DNA of 64,000 bases from Pochonia chlamydosporia 170. Taxonomy: Eukaryota > Ascomycota > Sordariomycetes > Hypocreales > Clavicipitaceae. Where the stretch lies: assembly GCF_001653235.2 (NCBI RefSeq), contig NW_019154049.1:62001-126000 (forward strand), in the 5' to 3' direction. This document shows, piece by piece, positions 12,825-23,070 of the stretch. The stretch's first letter is position 1. Every line of letters starts with the position of its first letter. The notes beneath the pieces are model-generated. The model saw nothing but the letters and a program-made list of their open reading frames with translations, was not told the origin of the DNA and ran no database searches. Position numbers and translations under genes: made by a program.

Positions 12825-13778
12825 ATGCGCGTGTGTCTCCTTCTCTTCGTAACAACGATCTTCCTCGGCATAGCCAAAGCTGACCTGCGACATGCCAAAC
12901 AAAATATTGTTTATTTCCTGGCTTACCGATTGGAACTATATATGGATGAGGCAGATCGCATAATCGGGGTTAAGTGCGCGTCCGCCGATTACTCAACACA
13001 TAGGTGCTTGGATCCTCCTGATGGCAAGCCCAAATATAAGCACTGCAAGGGGACAGTTTCCACCGTCATTAGGGGCAGGACAATTCCATACACTTGCAAT
13101 TTGCGAGAGTTCCTTAGCCACATCAGCGGGAACAAAGGTTATCGAAAGGGCGACCCCTTGGATGGAGGTGAAAAGAAGAACTATAGAGACGAGACTCTTC
13201 TTGGGAGACGAGTTGGGGAGAACACGCTGGACTTTGACGTTGACTATGCGGCCCACAACATGAACAATAAAGGTATCGGTAATTTAAAGACCGAAGAATA
13301 TTGCATGGTGAAAGATGGTCAGGAATTCCTCCCATCCATTGACAAAATCGCCAGGAGAGTTGGCGAGGTCAAAGAAGGCATGTCTGCCTCCGAGATTAAT
13401 GAGCACGGCCCTACATTCAAGGGACTAGATGCCGCCGTGGATGGCATAGTTATTGAACGCAGGGGCGATCATGAGAAAGCACTCATTCAACAGTTGAACA
13501 AGGTTTCGCCAGAGTTTAAAGTCTCTGTCAAAAACCTTTCTCCAGGTCGCCAGGTGCTTGAGTATGAGTTAACCATGGACCGAGTAAAGGCCGGCGCCCC
13601 AAACACTGCGACATACGAGCTTAGAAAAAGGTTGCTCGACAACGTCATCGCCGCTTACGAGGCCGCACCTGAGTCACAAAAGCACGTGGCACCTATAAAG
13701 AAATGGCAACTTACGAAAGATCTTATGGTGCCTGTAAAAGGATGCGCGCTGCGCCCCCCACCAAAGAACATCTCCTAG
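12825..13778 (+). CDS. Secreted protein of unknown function
   Basis: An intronless 317-aa frame with a clear signal peptide (MRVCLLLFVTTIFLGIAKA, cleavage before DL). The mature part has five Cys in the N-terminal third (KCASADYSTHRCLDPP, YKHCKG, YTCNLREF, EEYCMV) and one near the end (KGCALRPPP), so two or three disulphides are possible. The rest is mostly charged and helical (for example DKIARRVGEVKEGMSASEI). I do not recognise a family. A CT-rich tract at 12690-12815 before the ATG is typical of fungal promoters. It lies between the 2EXR gene and the LysM-WSC gene, in the same orientation as both. The position suggests a secreted factor working with the neighbouring wall-binding proteins, but that is inference. 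Confidence 0.7.
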   Translation: MRVCLLLFVTTIFLGIAKADLRHAKQNIVYFLAYRLELYMDEADRIIGVKCASADYSTHRCLDPPDGKPKYKHCKGTVSTVIRGRTIPYTCNLREFLSHISGNKGYRKGDPLDGGEKKNYRDETLLGRRVGENTLDFDVDYAAHNMNNKGIGNLKTEEYCMVKDGQEFLPSIDKIARRVGEVKEGMSASEINEHGPTFKGLDAAVDGIVIERRGDHEKALIQQLNKVSPEFKVSVKNLSPGRQVLEYELTMDRVKAGAPNTATYELRKRLLDNVIAAYEAAPESQKHVAPIKKWQLTKDLMVPVKGCALRPPPKNIS

Positions 13779-15005
13779 GATGAAAACAGATGAGAGGTTA
13801 ATATCACTGTGGGATAGTGTTAAGTTTTACCTATCAATTTGTTTCTATCGCAATAATACAAGTGGTCGAGATACGGGTTATATCATAATAGTTATATCTA
13901 GTGCTACGTCCTTATGATAACCCTATAACCTAGGTGCAAAGTAGGTGCTACAGCATCGTAAGTGCTGGGCTAAATACTGCTATCTTGCAGCTACTATACA
14001 AAATCACAATTTAGTAGACTATAGAGTTAGAGCAACTCGATTCTCGCCACTTTCGCCTGGCATATCTGAGAATGGAATACATTGCAATCAAAGGCGAAAT
14101 GTTGCGAAACCACTTGGGGTGTGGCACCCACTATGCACCTACATATGTACATTGGTAATGAATAACCGGACCAATAATTGCTCGAAGTGCGATTATTAGT
14201 CTACCAGACCCTTGTGTTGTCCCGTGGTGTCACAGCTGGGTGCACCGTAACATCCACTTCCCGGTTCAACTGTTAGCTACTCAAGAAAAAAATTGACAAA
14301 CGTTCCCTAACAAGAGAGAAAAAGACCCCGGGTTATCCGATGTAGCGGGAAACCCGCCAAATATTGCTCTAGGTTCCCCTCTTTGCCCCTGACAGGCCTT
14401 ATTAGCACTATGCAGGTTACAGTTACTGCATGTTATGTTGCGATTCCAGACTGCGAAAACTACTCGGCTTACATGTGGGCATTTGCGGTGAGAGCGCTTA
14501 AGTTTAATTAACCTCCAAATCTACTCCGCTTGAGCACCCTATAACGAGACAGCGCCAAAGAAGGACCGGGGGGGGGGGGGGGGGGGGTATGGGCTAACAA
14601 TTCAAATGTTCCAACGCCGCTTTTATGGTACACTCTTCCCGTTCCCTCTGCACATGTGGCTTATTTCCTTTTTCGGCATCCCCAGAGCCAGGATGTCTGG
14701 TATGATAAAGTCGGAAGCGTCGAGAGTTAATCAACAAGAAAAATCCCTGTAGTCAGTACAGGAACTTAAGAGAAATGAATTGTTATTCTGATATTCTGCT
14801 CCTTTTCAAATTATTCTGGTTATCTGTCGCCTTCGTCTTCCGTCTTGATGTTTATCAAGTTGTCCCTGAACGCAGACACATACTCCCATTGCTCTCCTTG
14901 ACTCATAGTCTAATCGTATTGCGTGTTGTTTGTCTCTCCTTCTTTACCAACTTCATGTCCATTTCATTCTACTTTCACGTTCAAGCCTGATTTTCATATT
15001 CCAAA
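13779..15005. other. Intergenic region upstream of the LysM-WSC gene
   Basis: No supported gene. It contains the 20-G homopolymer at 14568-14587 and a pyrimidine-rich stretch at about 14800-15000 that probably belongs to the LysM-WSC promoter and leader. Small frames here (such as 14775-14990) lack any recognisable feature. Confidence 0.4.
14568..14587 (+). repeat. Poly-G homopolymer, 20 bases
   Basis: Twenty consecutive G residues in the region upstream of the LysM-WSC gene. The tract could form G-quadruplex-type structure and is likely length-unstable. It could also be a sequencing or assembly artefact. Confidence 0.9.
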
Positions 15006-16481
15006 ATGAAATTAGAGCCAATCCTCTCCTCTGTGTGGCTTGTCGGCCTTGCACACCTGGTTGTCGCCGATACAGAGCCAGTTCTAAGCTACGACATCCA
15101 CACCATCAAGGGCTGCAGCTTCTGGTACGATAATGACGGCAACCGGACCTGCGAGTCGATTCGCGAGACTTGGCGAGTCTCCCCGGAGACTTTTTCTCGC
15201 TGGAATCCCTCCATCTCCCTCGACTGCAAGGGCTGGGGCGAGCATGCGTATTGTGTTGCTGTCAAGGCGGAACTGACCAGCTCATCGACAACCACCCCGT
15301 CTTCCACATCCAGCTCCATCTCGACCACAAGTCGAGCTCCTCCTCCTCTTTGGACGGATCACGGTTGCTATAAAGACGCGTCAATCCATCCGTTTCAAAC
15401 CCAACTGCCTTATCCTGGTGGCGATGGCCTCACCCGCCTGGATTGTGAAAGCACATGTTGGGCCGCCGGCTTTCCATACGTTGGTTTCAAGGCTGGGGTT
15501 GAATGTTGGTGTGGAAAATACGTCCAGGGAGATCTAAGTCCATCGCCCACGGACTGCAATGTCCCATGTGCGGGCAATATCTCCGAAACATGTGGCGGGA
15601 AAGATGTCTTTAATGTTATAGAAGGCAATGAGGCTCCATACAGTCACACCACAACTCAAACCTTGGCAACCTCCGTGTACTCTGCAACTTCCTCCGCAAC
15701 AGCATCTGCCGTGTCATCACTCCTGCCTGTGCTCCCTCTAGTTGCCCTTCATTTCATATCACACTACAATGGAGATTGTACAGGAGAAACAAACAATGCT
15801 GTTACTGTACAATCTAATACAGGTGGCATGTGTGTAAACACAAATTGCCGAGTGGCAAGTCTCGATATCGCTAGTACTGGTAATTGTCCAAGCGGTCAGG
15901 TGCAAATTAGCTACTGGCAGAATGATGACTGTTCTGGCGAATGGTATGGCTATGGCTATGCAAGTAGAGATACTTGCAGGGCTCTATGGTCAGATGGCTT
16001 GAATTTCAAGTCCCTCTGGGTCGGATGTATGGATGAAAGTCAAGACTGCGTGCACAAGGGAACATGCAAACCGGATGCAGAGCCGACAAAGGGTATTTGC
16101 TCAGGGTCACATAATTCCCTGGCATTCCAAGCAAAAAGCCGCTACCATGCGGATTGTACAGGTGATATACATAACAATGTCACAATACAAGCTAACACCG
16201 ACGGCATGTGCGTAGATACAAACTGTCAGGTTGCAAGTCTTGATATTGCTAGTGCTGGCAACTGTCCGAATGGTCAGGTGCAGATTAGCTATTGGCAACA
16301 GCCTGGCTGCTCTGGTAAATGGTACGGCTATGGCTACACAAGCAGAGGTACTTGCAGGTCATTATGGTCCGAGGGTTGGAAGTTCAAGTCTTTGTGGCTA
16401 AGATGCGCTGAACAAAGCAAAGACTGCGTTAATAAGAAGACTTGCGTTCCTGATGCAGAGCCTGCGAGCAATGTATGCTAG
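15006..16481 (+). CDS. Secreted LysM-WSC protein with duplicated Cys-rich C-terminal module
   Basis: A 491-aa single-exon protein. Residues 1-21 are a signal peptide (ending AHLVVA). Residues about 28-84 are a fungal LysM domain, with the typical CSFWYDNDG, TCESI and RWNPSI motifs; LysM binds chitin or related GlcNAc polymers. A Ser/Thr linker (about 91-110) is followed by a WSC domain (about 115-206: HGCYKD, CWCG, CNVPCAGN, CGG), a putative carbohydrate-binding fold. Residues 236-252 are hydrophobic. Two tandem Cys-rich modules follow (249-365 and 372-491), each about 117-120 aa and clearly duplicated (shared VASLDIAS, GNCPxGQVQISYW, WYGYGY, FKSLW). I do not recognise the module's family. 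The protein is probably an extracellular wall-binding protein. LysM genes often sit beside killer-toxin-like chitinase genes in filamentous fungi, which fits the nearby GH55 fusion. Confidence 0.88.
   Translation: MKLEPILSSVWLVGLAHLVVADTEPVLSYDIHTIKGCSFWYDNDGNRTCESIRETWRVSPETFSRWNPSISLDCKGWGEHAYCVAVKAELTSSSTTTPSSTSSSISTTSRAPPPLWTDHGCYKDASIHPFQTQLPYPGGDGLTRLDCESTCWAAGFPYVGFKAGVECWCGKYVQGDLSPSPTDCNVPCAGNISETCGGKDVFNVIEGNEAPYSHTTTQTLATSVYSATSSATASAVSSLLPVLPLVALHFISHYNGDCTGETNNAVTVQSNTGGMCVNTNCRVASLDIASTGNCPSGQVQISYWQNDDCSGEWYGYGYASRDTCRALWSDGLNFKSLWVGCMDESQDCVHKGTCKPDAEPTKGICSGSHNSLAFQAKSRYHADCTGDIHNNVTIQANTDGMCVDTNCQVASLDIASAGNCPNGQVQISYWQQPGCSGKWYGYGYTSRGTCRSLWSEGWKFKSLWLRCAEQSKDCVNKKTCVPDAEPASNVC
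15750..16478 (+). repeat. Intragenic duplication in the LysM-WSC gene
   Basis: Copy 1 is 15750-16100 and copy 2 is 16119-16478. Cys positions are the same and both carry the block GQVQISYWQ followed by a CSG(E/K)WYGYGY motif. The copies differ by many substitutions spread evenly over the module, so the duplication is not recent. Confidence 0.85.
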
Positions 16482-16689
16482 TCTATATACAATAATAAGG
16501 GCTCAAAGTTGTTGCAATTGGTTGTTCTACATAAGCGATCCTAGTTTATCGCCTTGCGGTGACATTCGTGAGCGAGGGTGTGTTGGTTAAATGAGTTTAA
16601 ATTATTTCTGTATAAAGCATACTTATATCATCGCACCCACAGCGATTATATAAGCAGTTTTAGCCCTGCTCTCTATTATATACTAAACG

Positions 16690-18050
16690 TCTAAAAATAA
16701 ATCCCTGTCCTAGCGTACACCCTATAGATAAACAGAAATTTTTGACGTTAAGGCACAGACGCTTTCGCTTTATAAATACGCCCTAGTAATACTTTAAAAC
16801 TCCTCCTCAGCAAAGTGCTTTAGAACTACCTAACCCTTATTAAATGCCTTCTTCTCTAAGCGCATAATAATAGCTGTATAGCTGTGCCTATAAATATAAA
16901 TCTAAATAGGATACTTTCTCTATTTTAAGGTGTCTAATAATTAAATTATCTCAAACTAATGCGGTATTAAAGCTAGAGTTAGCTATATTAGTATAGAGAG
17001 CCTCCTCTCGCGCTATATTAGATTTCTATTCTCTATACTTATAGCATTAGCATTATCCTTATCCTTGGTAGCTAGGTACTCTTAGTTTTAGGAGCCATTA
17101 AGTGCCTTATATATGTTTTTAACTTCTTCGCGAAGTTCTTTAATAAAGACAGAGACATGGTAGCTATTAATGCTAATACCTGCTTAGCTTTGCTTGTATA
17201 GGCGGATTTCTTTTAAACTGCAGATATTTTGGATAACGGAGTTACAGAGATAGGCCAGGACACTAATAGAAATAAACACAGCAATAGAGATTATAAATAG
17301 GATTCGCTTGATCCAGTTAATAATAGACCTAGTTACGAATGAAATGGTGGCTAGGCTGCGCAGCTTAGAGGATAGCTAGACAGGGTTAATAGGATCGAGG
17401 ATAGCGCTATTATAGCGCTTAAGGTAGTTTACCTTGACGGTGGCTATTTGGCGATATGGGTTAGTTTTAGTGATGCTAGTGGTGTAGTAGACAGCGCTTC
17501 TATTGTTAATAATATTAGTGTATAGTGTATAACGCTTAAATTTACAAAGACCTTACATGAAGATAGAGGAAGGTTTAGCCAGAATAGAGAGTAGCAAGCG
17601 ACTAGTATCTTAAAAGTTATTAATGGTGAATAGTTATCGTCCAGACATAGATAAGGTGTGAGCGCTTATAACGTTCTAGATGTGATTATGCTAGCCTTTA
17701 AGTGGTGTTCTCACGCTAAGATGTAGTAAGGCAAATGTGGTGAAGTTCTGTAAGTTATCAGGTGGTATCCTCATAAAACTTTAATAACAAAGTGAGAAGA
17801 ATATAGCATACCATGCATTCCAGCTGGTCCAAGATATCTTTCGCATAGAGTAAGCCTATAGCATAGCGACAAACTAAGCCGCCAAGTGAGTATCCAATAA
17901 TGCTAATCTTGGTAATCTTGGCACCACTCTCCTTAACAGCCTATAGCTCTTCCTTAATCTCAGAGCAGATGCGCTAATCGTTCCACCTTTAACCGAAGAG
18001 ACATAGTCCTTAGAGCCTACCAACAAGCCTGACATGGGTCGTATACCTTG
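16690..18050 (-). pseudogene. RIP-inactivated DUF676-type serine esterase/lipase relic
   Basis: Read on the minus strand, this AT-rich stretch retains a lipase-like frame broken by many TAG/TAA codons, most at expected Trp or Gln positions. Visible features are the nucleophile elbow in ISIIGYSLGGLVCRYAIGLL (about 17850-17910), a still recognisable 64-nt intron (17748-17811, GTATGC..TTACAG), then FTTFA, SVRTP, LSMSGR, YTNIINNRSAVYYTT and a hydrophobic segment near 17240-17330. The order fits fungal DUF676 putative serine esterases. The N-terminal part expected upstream of the elbow is missing or unrecognisable beyond about 18050. It sits between two intact secreted-protein genes, so RIP probably reached it because a duplicate existed elsewhere. 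Confidence 0.7.
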
Positions 18051-18291
18051 ACTGAGCCCTGACACTACACCCCAGTGCCGCAAGTCTCTTCACAATTATG
18101 GAAATATGAGCGTGAGTTGACTGAGCCGACCCCTCCCCCTACAACGGCCCACAGCAAATCTCTGTCGCCTAGCACGCTTGGACAACATGCATGCTCATGT
18201 CAAAGTTCATGTCAAGGTTGTCGAACCGGATTAATGTGGTTGGCGGGAGCATTTTGACAACAATAAACTGCTTAACATATTATTAACTACT

Positions 18292-18300
18292 TATATAAAG
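18292..18300 (+). promoter_or_regulatory. TATA box upstream of the GLEYA gene
   Basis: TATATAAAG lies about 135 bases before the ATG at 18435, with a CT-rich leader after it. This is the usual layout for a strongly expressed fungal secreted-protein gene. Confidence 0.5.
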
Positions 18301-18434
18301 GACATTCGTTAGCCTCAGTTCAATCGCACTCCCACCTTATTATCCTTTTTAATTATCTACACTCTTTTCAATTTCCGTTCCACACAGTAACCACTTTCTT
18401 TATTCTTTGTACTATAACACAAATCTTGTCAACT

Positions 18435-19049
18435 ATGACGCCAATTTATCTCACAATCATTGCCTTCTTGGCCCTGATTAACTTGAGCGACGCTACCGCA
18501 TGCTGTGCTCACCCGAGATGCGGGGAACCGGGGTTCAAGTTTGCTCAATACAACAATCCCTTCCTCAGCGACCACAGCCCTACGTACGACAAGTTGAACT
18601 TGACCTACTTCTCAACTCAGCAGCCTATTCGTGCCGGTATTTCAAGCGCGGCCAATAACCAGCAAGTGACAGGCGATAAGGTCGGCAACTGGCTCTTGAA
18701 TTACCGTGCCTTCCTGTATACCTGCCATTCGGGAAATTACACCTTTGCCTCCCCGGCAGCCGATGATGTAACCCTGGTGTGGCTAGGCAAAGAAAATGTG
18801 GACAAGGCGACCCAAGAAGCTGCAAGTCTTCGCCAGTACTTCTACGGAGATAACTCACCAAAGACAGTCCACAAAGAACTTGAGGCAGGCGTGTACTACC
18901 CTATTCGTATTGTGTCGGCTAACGGGGGTGGGCCTATGGTGCACGGGATTACTATCTTGGACCCGAAGGGCCGAAAGGTGGACGGTGCCACTAGCCATGG
19001 ATCAAGCTTCCTACTTACGGAAGCATGCGGCAAAAAAATAGGAAACTAA
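18435..19049 (+). CDS. Secreted GLEYA-domain (PA14-like) lectin/adhesin
   Basis: The ATG at 18435 gives 204 aa; an upstream in-frame TTG is not a fungal start. The signal peptide is MTPIYLTIIAFLALINLSDA. The mature protein starts with a Cys cluster (ACCAHPRCGEPGF) and then matches the GLEYA fold: WLLNYRAFLYTCHSGNYTF, DDVTLVWLG, and a late GVYYPIRIVSANGGGP segment before the closing strand. GLEYA domains are PA14-related and found in yeast flocculins and other surface lectins, where they bind sugars. The protein is essentially one domain with no GPI signal or long Ser/Thr stalk, so it is probably released rather than anchored. Its neighbours are other secreted wall-related genes. Confidence 0.8.
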   Translation: MTPIYLTIIAFLALINLSDATACCAHPRCGEPGFKFAQYNNPFLSDHSPTYDKLNLTYFSTQQPIRAGISSAANNQQVTGDKVGNWLLNYRAFLYTCHSGNYTFASPAADDVTLVWLGKENVDKATQEAASLRQYFYGDNSPKTVHKELEAGVYYPIRIVSANGGGPMVHGITILDPKGRKVDGATSHGSSFLLTEACGKKIGN

Positions 19050-20039
19050 GGCCACTTTTGAAACAATACTGGGCTAATATAATCCCTTCTGTGGCTTGTG
19101 TGTCTTTGTGTAGCTGCAAAAAAAAAAAGAGTGGCAGCGTATGGAACACTCCGCTAGACAGTAGTTGGAGCTACGCTTTAAAGTCTGATTCTACTTCTTG
19201 TCTTTTTGTTCCCATATTTTATTTTATTCCCTTTGCAATTGCCTTATTTAACCAGAGACCGTTGGTACATAAACACGTTAGCAAAAATATGGTTCAAGCA
19301 AATGGTATTTAGTTTACCTCACGGCTTTGGAACCAAGTAGCACAGTTGAGAGAAGTAGATTGTCTTTGTACAGGGTCGTAGTCAACACCAGTCGATAGTC
19401 AATTCAATTATCAGCGGTTTCTCTGACAGTTTTGCCAACCTGAGTGTGCCGTATGGTGAAGGGACATGACTCTGCTGCTGTTTGCCCATAGCATGGGTGT
19501 CGCGTATGGTAATCCGGCAATTCTGCCATTGCTTAGGTGAGACTAACAACTCGCTTAAGGATCGTCTTGTCCGTCGCTCGCTCCCAACTAGCGGCGCCAC
19601 AGTATCCGGTGTTGTGTCATTTTAGCCGAGAACTTCAAGTGGCTTGACAGGGAGCTGCCAACCAATGAAGTCGCCACTGTGGCTCCAAGACCAGCATTTT
19701 GTATGACTCGGACAGCCGTAAGCTAGGACCCTGGCGCATAGGACATTACAAGCTTAAATCCCCAGATACCCAGATACCAAGGGAACTGAATGTTATTTCT
19801 TGAAATTGCGTGCGGAGCCGGCATGTACACAGGTGCACAGACAAATACGGGGTATTTTGTATTCCACAGTTAACACTCAGAGTAGTAGTAGTAGTAGTCA
19901 GCTTTGTGCATGCAGGGCCCATTTGCCAATCAATCTTCGCATTGCACCAGTGACAAAATGTCCGCATTCGAGTTACAGTCGACCAATCCAGCAGATTGGT
20001 CTTGCGCTTTCCGTCTCCAACGGGTGTCCCAATGGCACC
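19050..20039. other. Intergenic region
   Basis: No supported gene. It contains a six-unit AGT microsatellite at 19881-19898. Frames present here have no recognised motif and lack a reliable start. Confidence 0.4.
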
Positions 20040-20438
20040 ATGTGGCTGGATAACCTTAGCTGGAGTGGCACACCACGCCGATCTTTAAAGCGACCCTTTA
20101 ACGGGCCGGGCAATTTTTGGCATCGAGCTTGGATCCAAGGTGTAGATCATTTCTTTCTTCAATGCCCTTCCAACGACATTTATATCGGACATAACCATGG
20201 CGAGGGCATCTTGGTCTACGATACTCTTGAGTGGATCTACTACCTAGTCTCTAATATGTCGAAGCTACACATTTCAACTGTTTTAAGCATAACGAGACAA
20301 TCTAGCCTGCCAAAATTTTGTCTGCCTTACTATAACTGCGGAAATTTTGTCGGATATTTTGGAGAGATTATCGACGTAAACCTATGTTTGAAGTGGAGGC
20401 GTCTGCGCTGCAGCCCACTGCGATCTCTCGTCGCTTGA
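20040..20438 (+). CDS. Hypothetical ORF, possibly a gene fragment
   Basis: The frame is open from 19800, but its first ATG is at 20040, giving 132 aa. The segment GNFWHRAWIQGVDHFF, then CPSNDIYIGHNHGEG and DTLEWIYY, reads like real protein, with many aromatic residues and balanced composition. The upstream NGCPNGT would fit the same exon. The tail after about residue 65 looks random. I do not recognise a family. It may be one exon of a decayed secreted-protein gene. Confidence 0.25.
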   Translation: MWLDNLSWSGTPRRSLKRPFNGPGNFWHRAWIQGVDHFFLQCPSNDIYIGHNHGEGILVYDTLEWIYYLVSNMSKLHISTVLSITRQSSLPKFCLPYYNCGNFVGYFGEIIDVNLCLKWRRLRCSPLRSLVA

Positions 20439-22589
20439 ACTCTAATGGACGCAAAAACCACTTGCCCAGATAGGTCAATGCTGTAACTGGGCGAAACGGA
20501 CAACCTCTACTAGCCGAACAGGCAATCTTAGAGGTCGCCGGTATAGGCTGGCTCATTTTGACGACAGAATCTAAGAAACCATTGCTTGTTTCTCAACAGC
20601 GGCTTGTCACACTACCTGCTAGAGAGATGGCTGGCCGAAGCGACGTCTCAACAGTTCGACCACCCATTTAAGGCAATGGTGCCAGCTGGCCGGCTCTTTG
20701 TGGTACCAGTGGAAGCACGAGGGAACTGTCAAGCGCTAAAAGCGGGCTTGACCTCGTACCCGGTCTCCAGGGTCTAATCTCGGCAGAAGCGTCCGAGAAA
20801 GCAATCCGGCCAAAGTGACACAATAAAGCCCGTTAAACTTTAATTTGCGATCAAGATCATCCTAGTTTTCACGTGCAGCTGCGAAAGGACAGACTGGTAT
20901 TGACTGGTGGGAAGTAATCCTGCCAGCGGCGTCACAGCAGCCACCACAAAACTTGTCCCTATCCACTACTAAAGAAAGCGTCCGGGGATAGCCGAAGTTT
21001 TGGGAGCTCGGTTGGACTTGAAAATTGCCGACCGTTTATTGGGCCGTATGCCAATATTAAACACCGGGATAGTTATACTGTGGCATATGTCGAACATAGC
21101 GCAGAAAGTGTAGCTATGTGTATATTGCGAGGATCTAAATTGTAAGTCGCGTGACAAGAACTTTTAAAATCAACAACCTCTATATAGTAAGTATCTTTAA
21201 TAGTTAATTCCGTATAATGGTGCCTAAGGGTTTTCCAATCTAATAAATGCAAAGCATCTGAATTCCAAGCTCCACCAGGATGCTAATGTTCCCTGTCCAT
21301 TCTGTAACATCTGATCTTGATAGAATCGTTTGACATGCCAGACATCAAACGCCTTTTTGGAGTTGTCTAAGTGTATTAGTATTTGTTTCGTCTTGGATTC
21401 GCTTGTGGGATATATGCTAACCTTGGACAGGAATATCTTTCGTGGCGGTTAAGGGCGTCACAACTGCCAGATACAAAAGGCTGCAATTCTCTACCCAACC
21501 AAACTAGCCTTTAAGCATAACAACGGCCATTTCATCTGCTTAAACGCTTCTAAGTAGACTTAAGCTTAAAAGCTTTTCGCGTACCCACGTATCATCTTTA
21601 GACGGGCAGCTATGCTAATGGAAAAGGCATTAGCGCTTTCTAGCTCTTAATTAGGCTTCTAAAATATTTACACCTGCATTAAAACCTAACTAACTTGCCT
21701 TAAATTCTCTGAGAATTTTCTTGTCTATAATGTGTTTTCTTGGCTTCTAGGTTATAGTAGCACTAGACTATTTCACCAAGAAAGTGTGTTGCCTCTACCG
21801 AGCAAGTAAATAATCCATTGAGTAAATATTAGATAGACACTTAGGTAGGCTACTTAGATAGACTGCTTTGCTAAATTTTCCTTACGTTAATTAATTGCTT
21901 TCTTTTAGTTTTAATTTTCCGATTTTTGACCTTGTTTAGTGGTTAATAATCTTTTGAGGCTAGGTTATCCCAGGCAGTTAGTGCCTTCCACAGAGTATTA
22001 CTGGTAAACTGTAATAAGAATATCGCAGTTCTATTCTCTCTGGTGCACTTAAAGATAGTATAGTTAAGTAACTATTCCGTACAGCTTATAACACTGGAAT
22101 ACGTAGGTATTGTGTTTAACCCAGACGCATTATCGATGTCTTTCGTTGTATTCTTCCTTAATAAGCGTTATTTTCTATTTTGTGATAGCTCTAACTTGTC
22201 TTGCTGTAAGGTACGCTTTTTCGGTTAAGGGAATATAACCTTGCGATGTTTGTGTTGTGCCACACACGCCCGGTCGCGGTTTTGTTCCCTAATGAGTTGC
22301 TTTTAACCAGAAGAGAACAAAGATTATTCGCTTTTCTGTAGCTAAGATAACAAGATAACCGCTTTACTATTTCTTTGCAGATTCCATTAATCTGTCTCGC
22401 TTTATGCTAAGCATTAGTGCTTGTGTGGCGCTCATTGCGACGGGTTTAAAGGCGAACTTGATATGTCGAACTCTCCTGGCGGATCCGAGATCTTTTAGTA
22501 CCCTACTTTCGTTGGGCACTCTTGTCCGTTTTCCTTTCTATCTCCGAACGTGTACTCGGGGTCTTGGCGAAATGCTACGTCGTCCTGGT
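20439..22589. other. Non-coding stretch, AT-rich from about 21.2 kb
   Basis: No gene found. The left part has ordinary composition; from about 21200 to 22400 the sequence becomes AT-rich with many stops in all frames, consistent with a RIP-degraded repeat. No LTR or inverted-repeat ends were seen. Confidence 0.4.
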
Positions 22590-22772
22590 CTAAGAGGGTT
22601 CAACAAAGGTGGAGGAGACTAAATGGGGAAGAACAGAAATGTCAGGACGGGAGCGATACGAACAGGCACACGAGCAAAAGAGAGAGCAGCGCCGAATAAT
22701 TAAGTATCGTGTGACCATGGTTGCATGAGCAGCAAAATGCCAACTTAAGCGCAGACGACCATGCTGGCTACG

Positions 22773-22931
22773 AAAGGTGTGGTTAACCTCCTGGATACAG
22801 TACGATATATTGTGAGCCACAACAGAGCCCTGACCTTCAACATCAACAGCACAAGAAGTACGGACGTATGCATCCTGGCTTGAAATCCGCACGTGGCAAT
22901 TCCGGCTAAACGGGGCACCGCAAAAGTTCAA
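22773..22931 (-). pseudogene. Possible cyanovirin-N-like (CVNH) fragment
   Basis: A minus-strand frame free of stops from 23084 to 22590 contains a stretch resembling one CVNH repeat: FSRNCHV, then AYVRTSCAVDVEGQG, then HNISYCIQEVNHTF. The spacing of the Cys residues and the final Cys-Ile-x-x-Val-Asn step fit the fungal CVNH pattern (mannose-binding lectins). There is no visible signal peptide or good ATG in this frame, and the second half of a full CVNH domain is not clear. It could be a relic exon or coincidence. Confidence 0.35.
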
Positions 22932-23070
22932 AGCGCCACCACGCAGCATCCCATCGTGACTGGGGGCAAACGAGGTGCATCCATCCCTTCGTTGCAAGGA
23001 TGCGTCTGGGGATAATCTCTCAACCTCATGGGGTAATTCAGCCCTACTACCCTCTGGCGTCACACTACAA

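Noticed and set aside
22404..22622. Plus-strand 72-aa frame
   Set aside because: Low-complexity basic sequence in an AT-to-GC transition zone, no motif or neighbour support.
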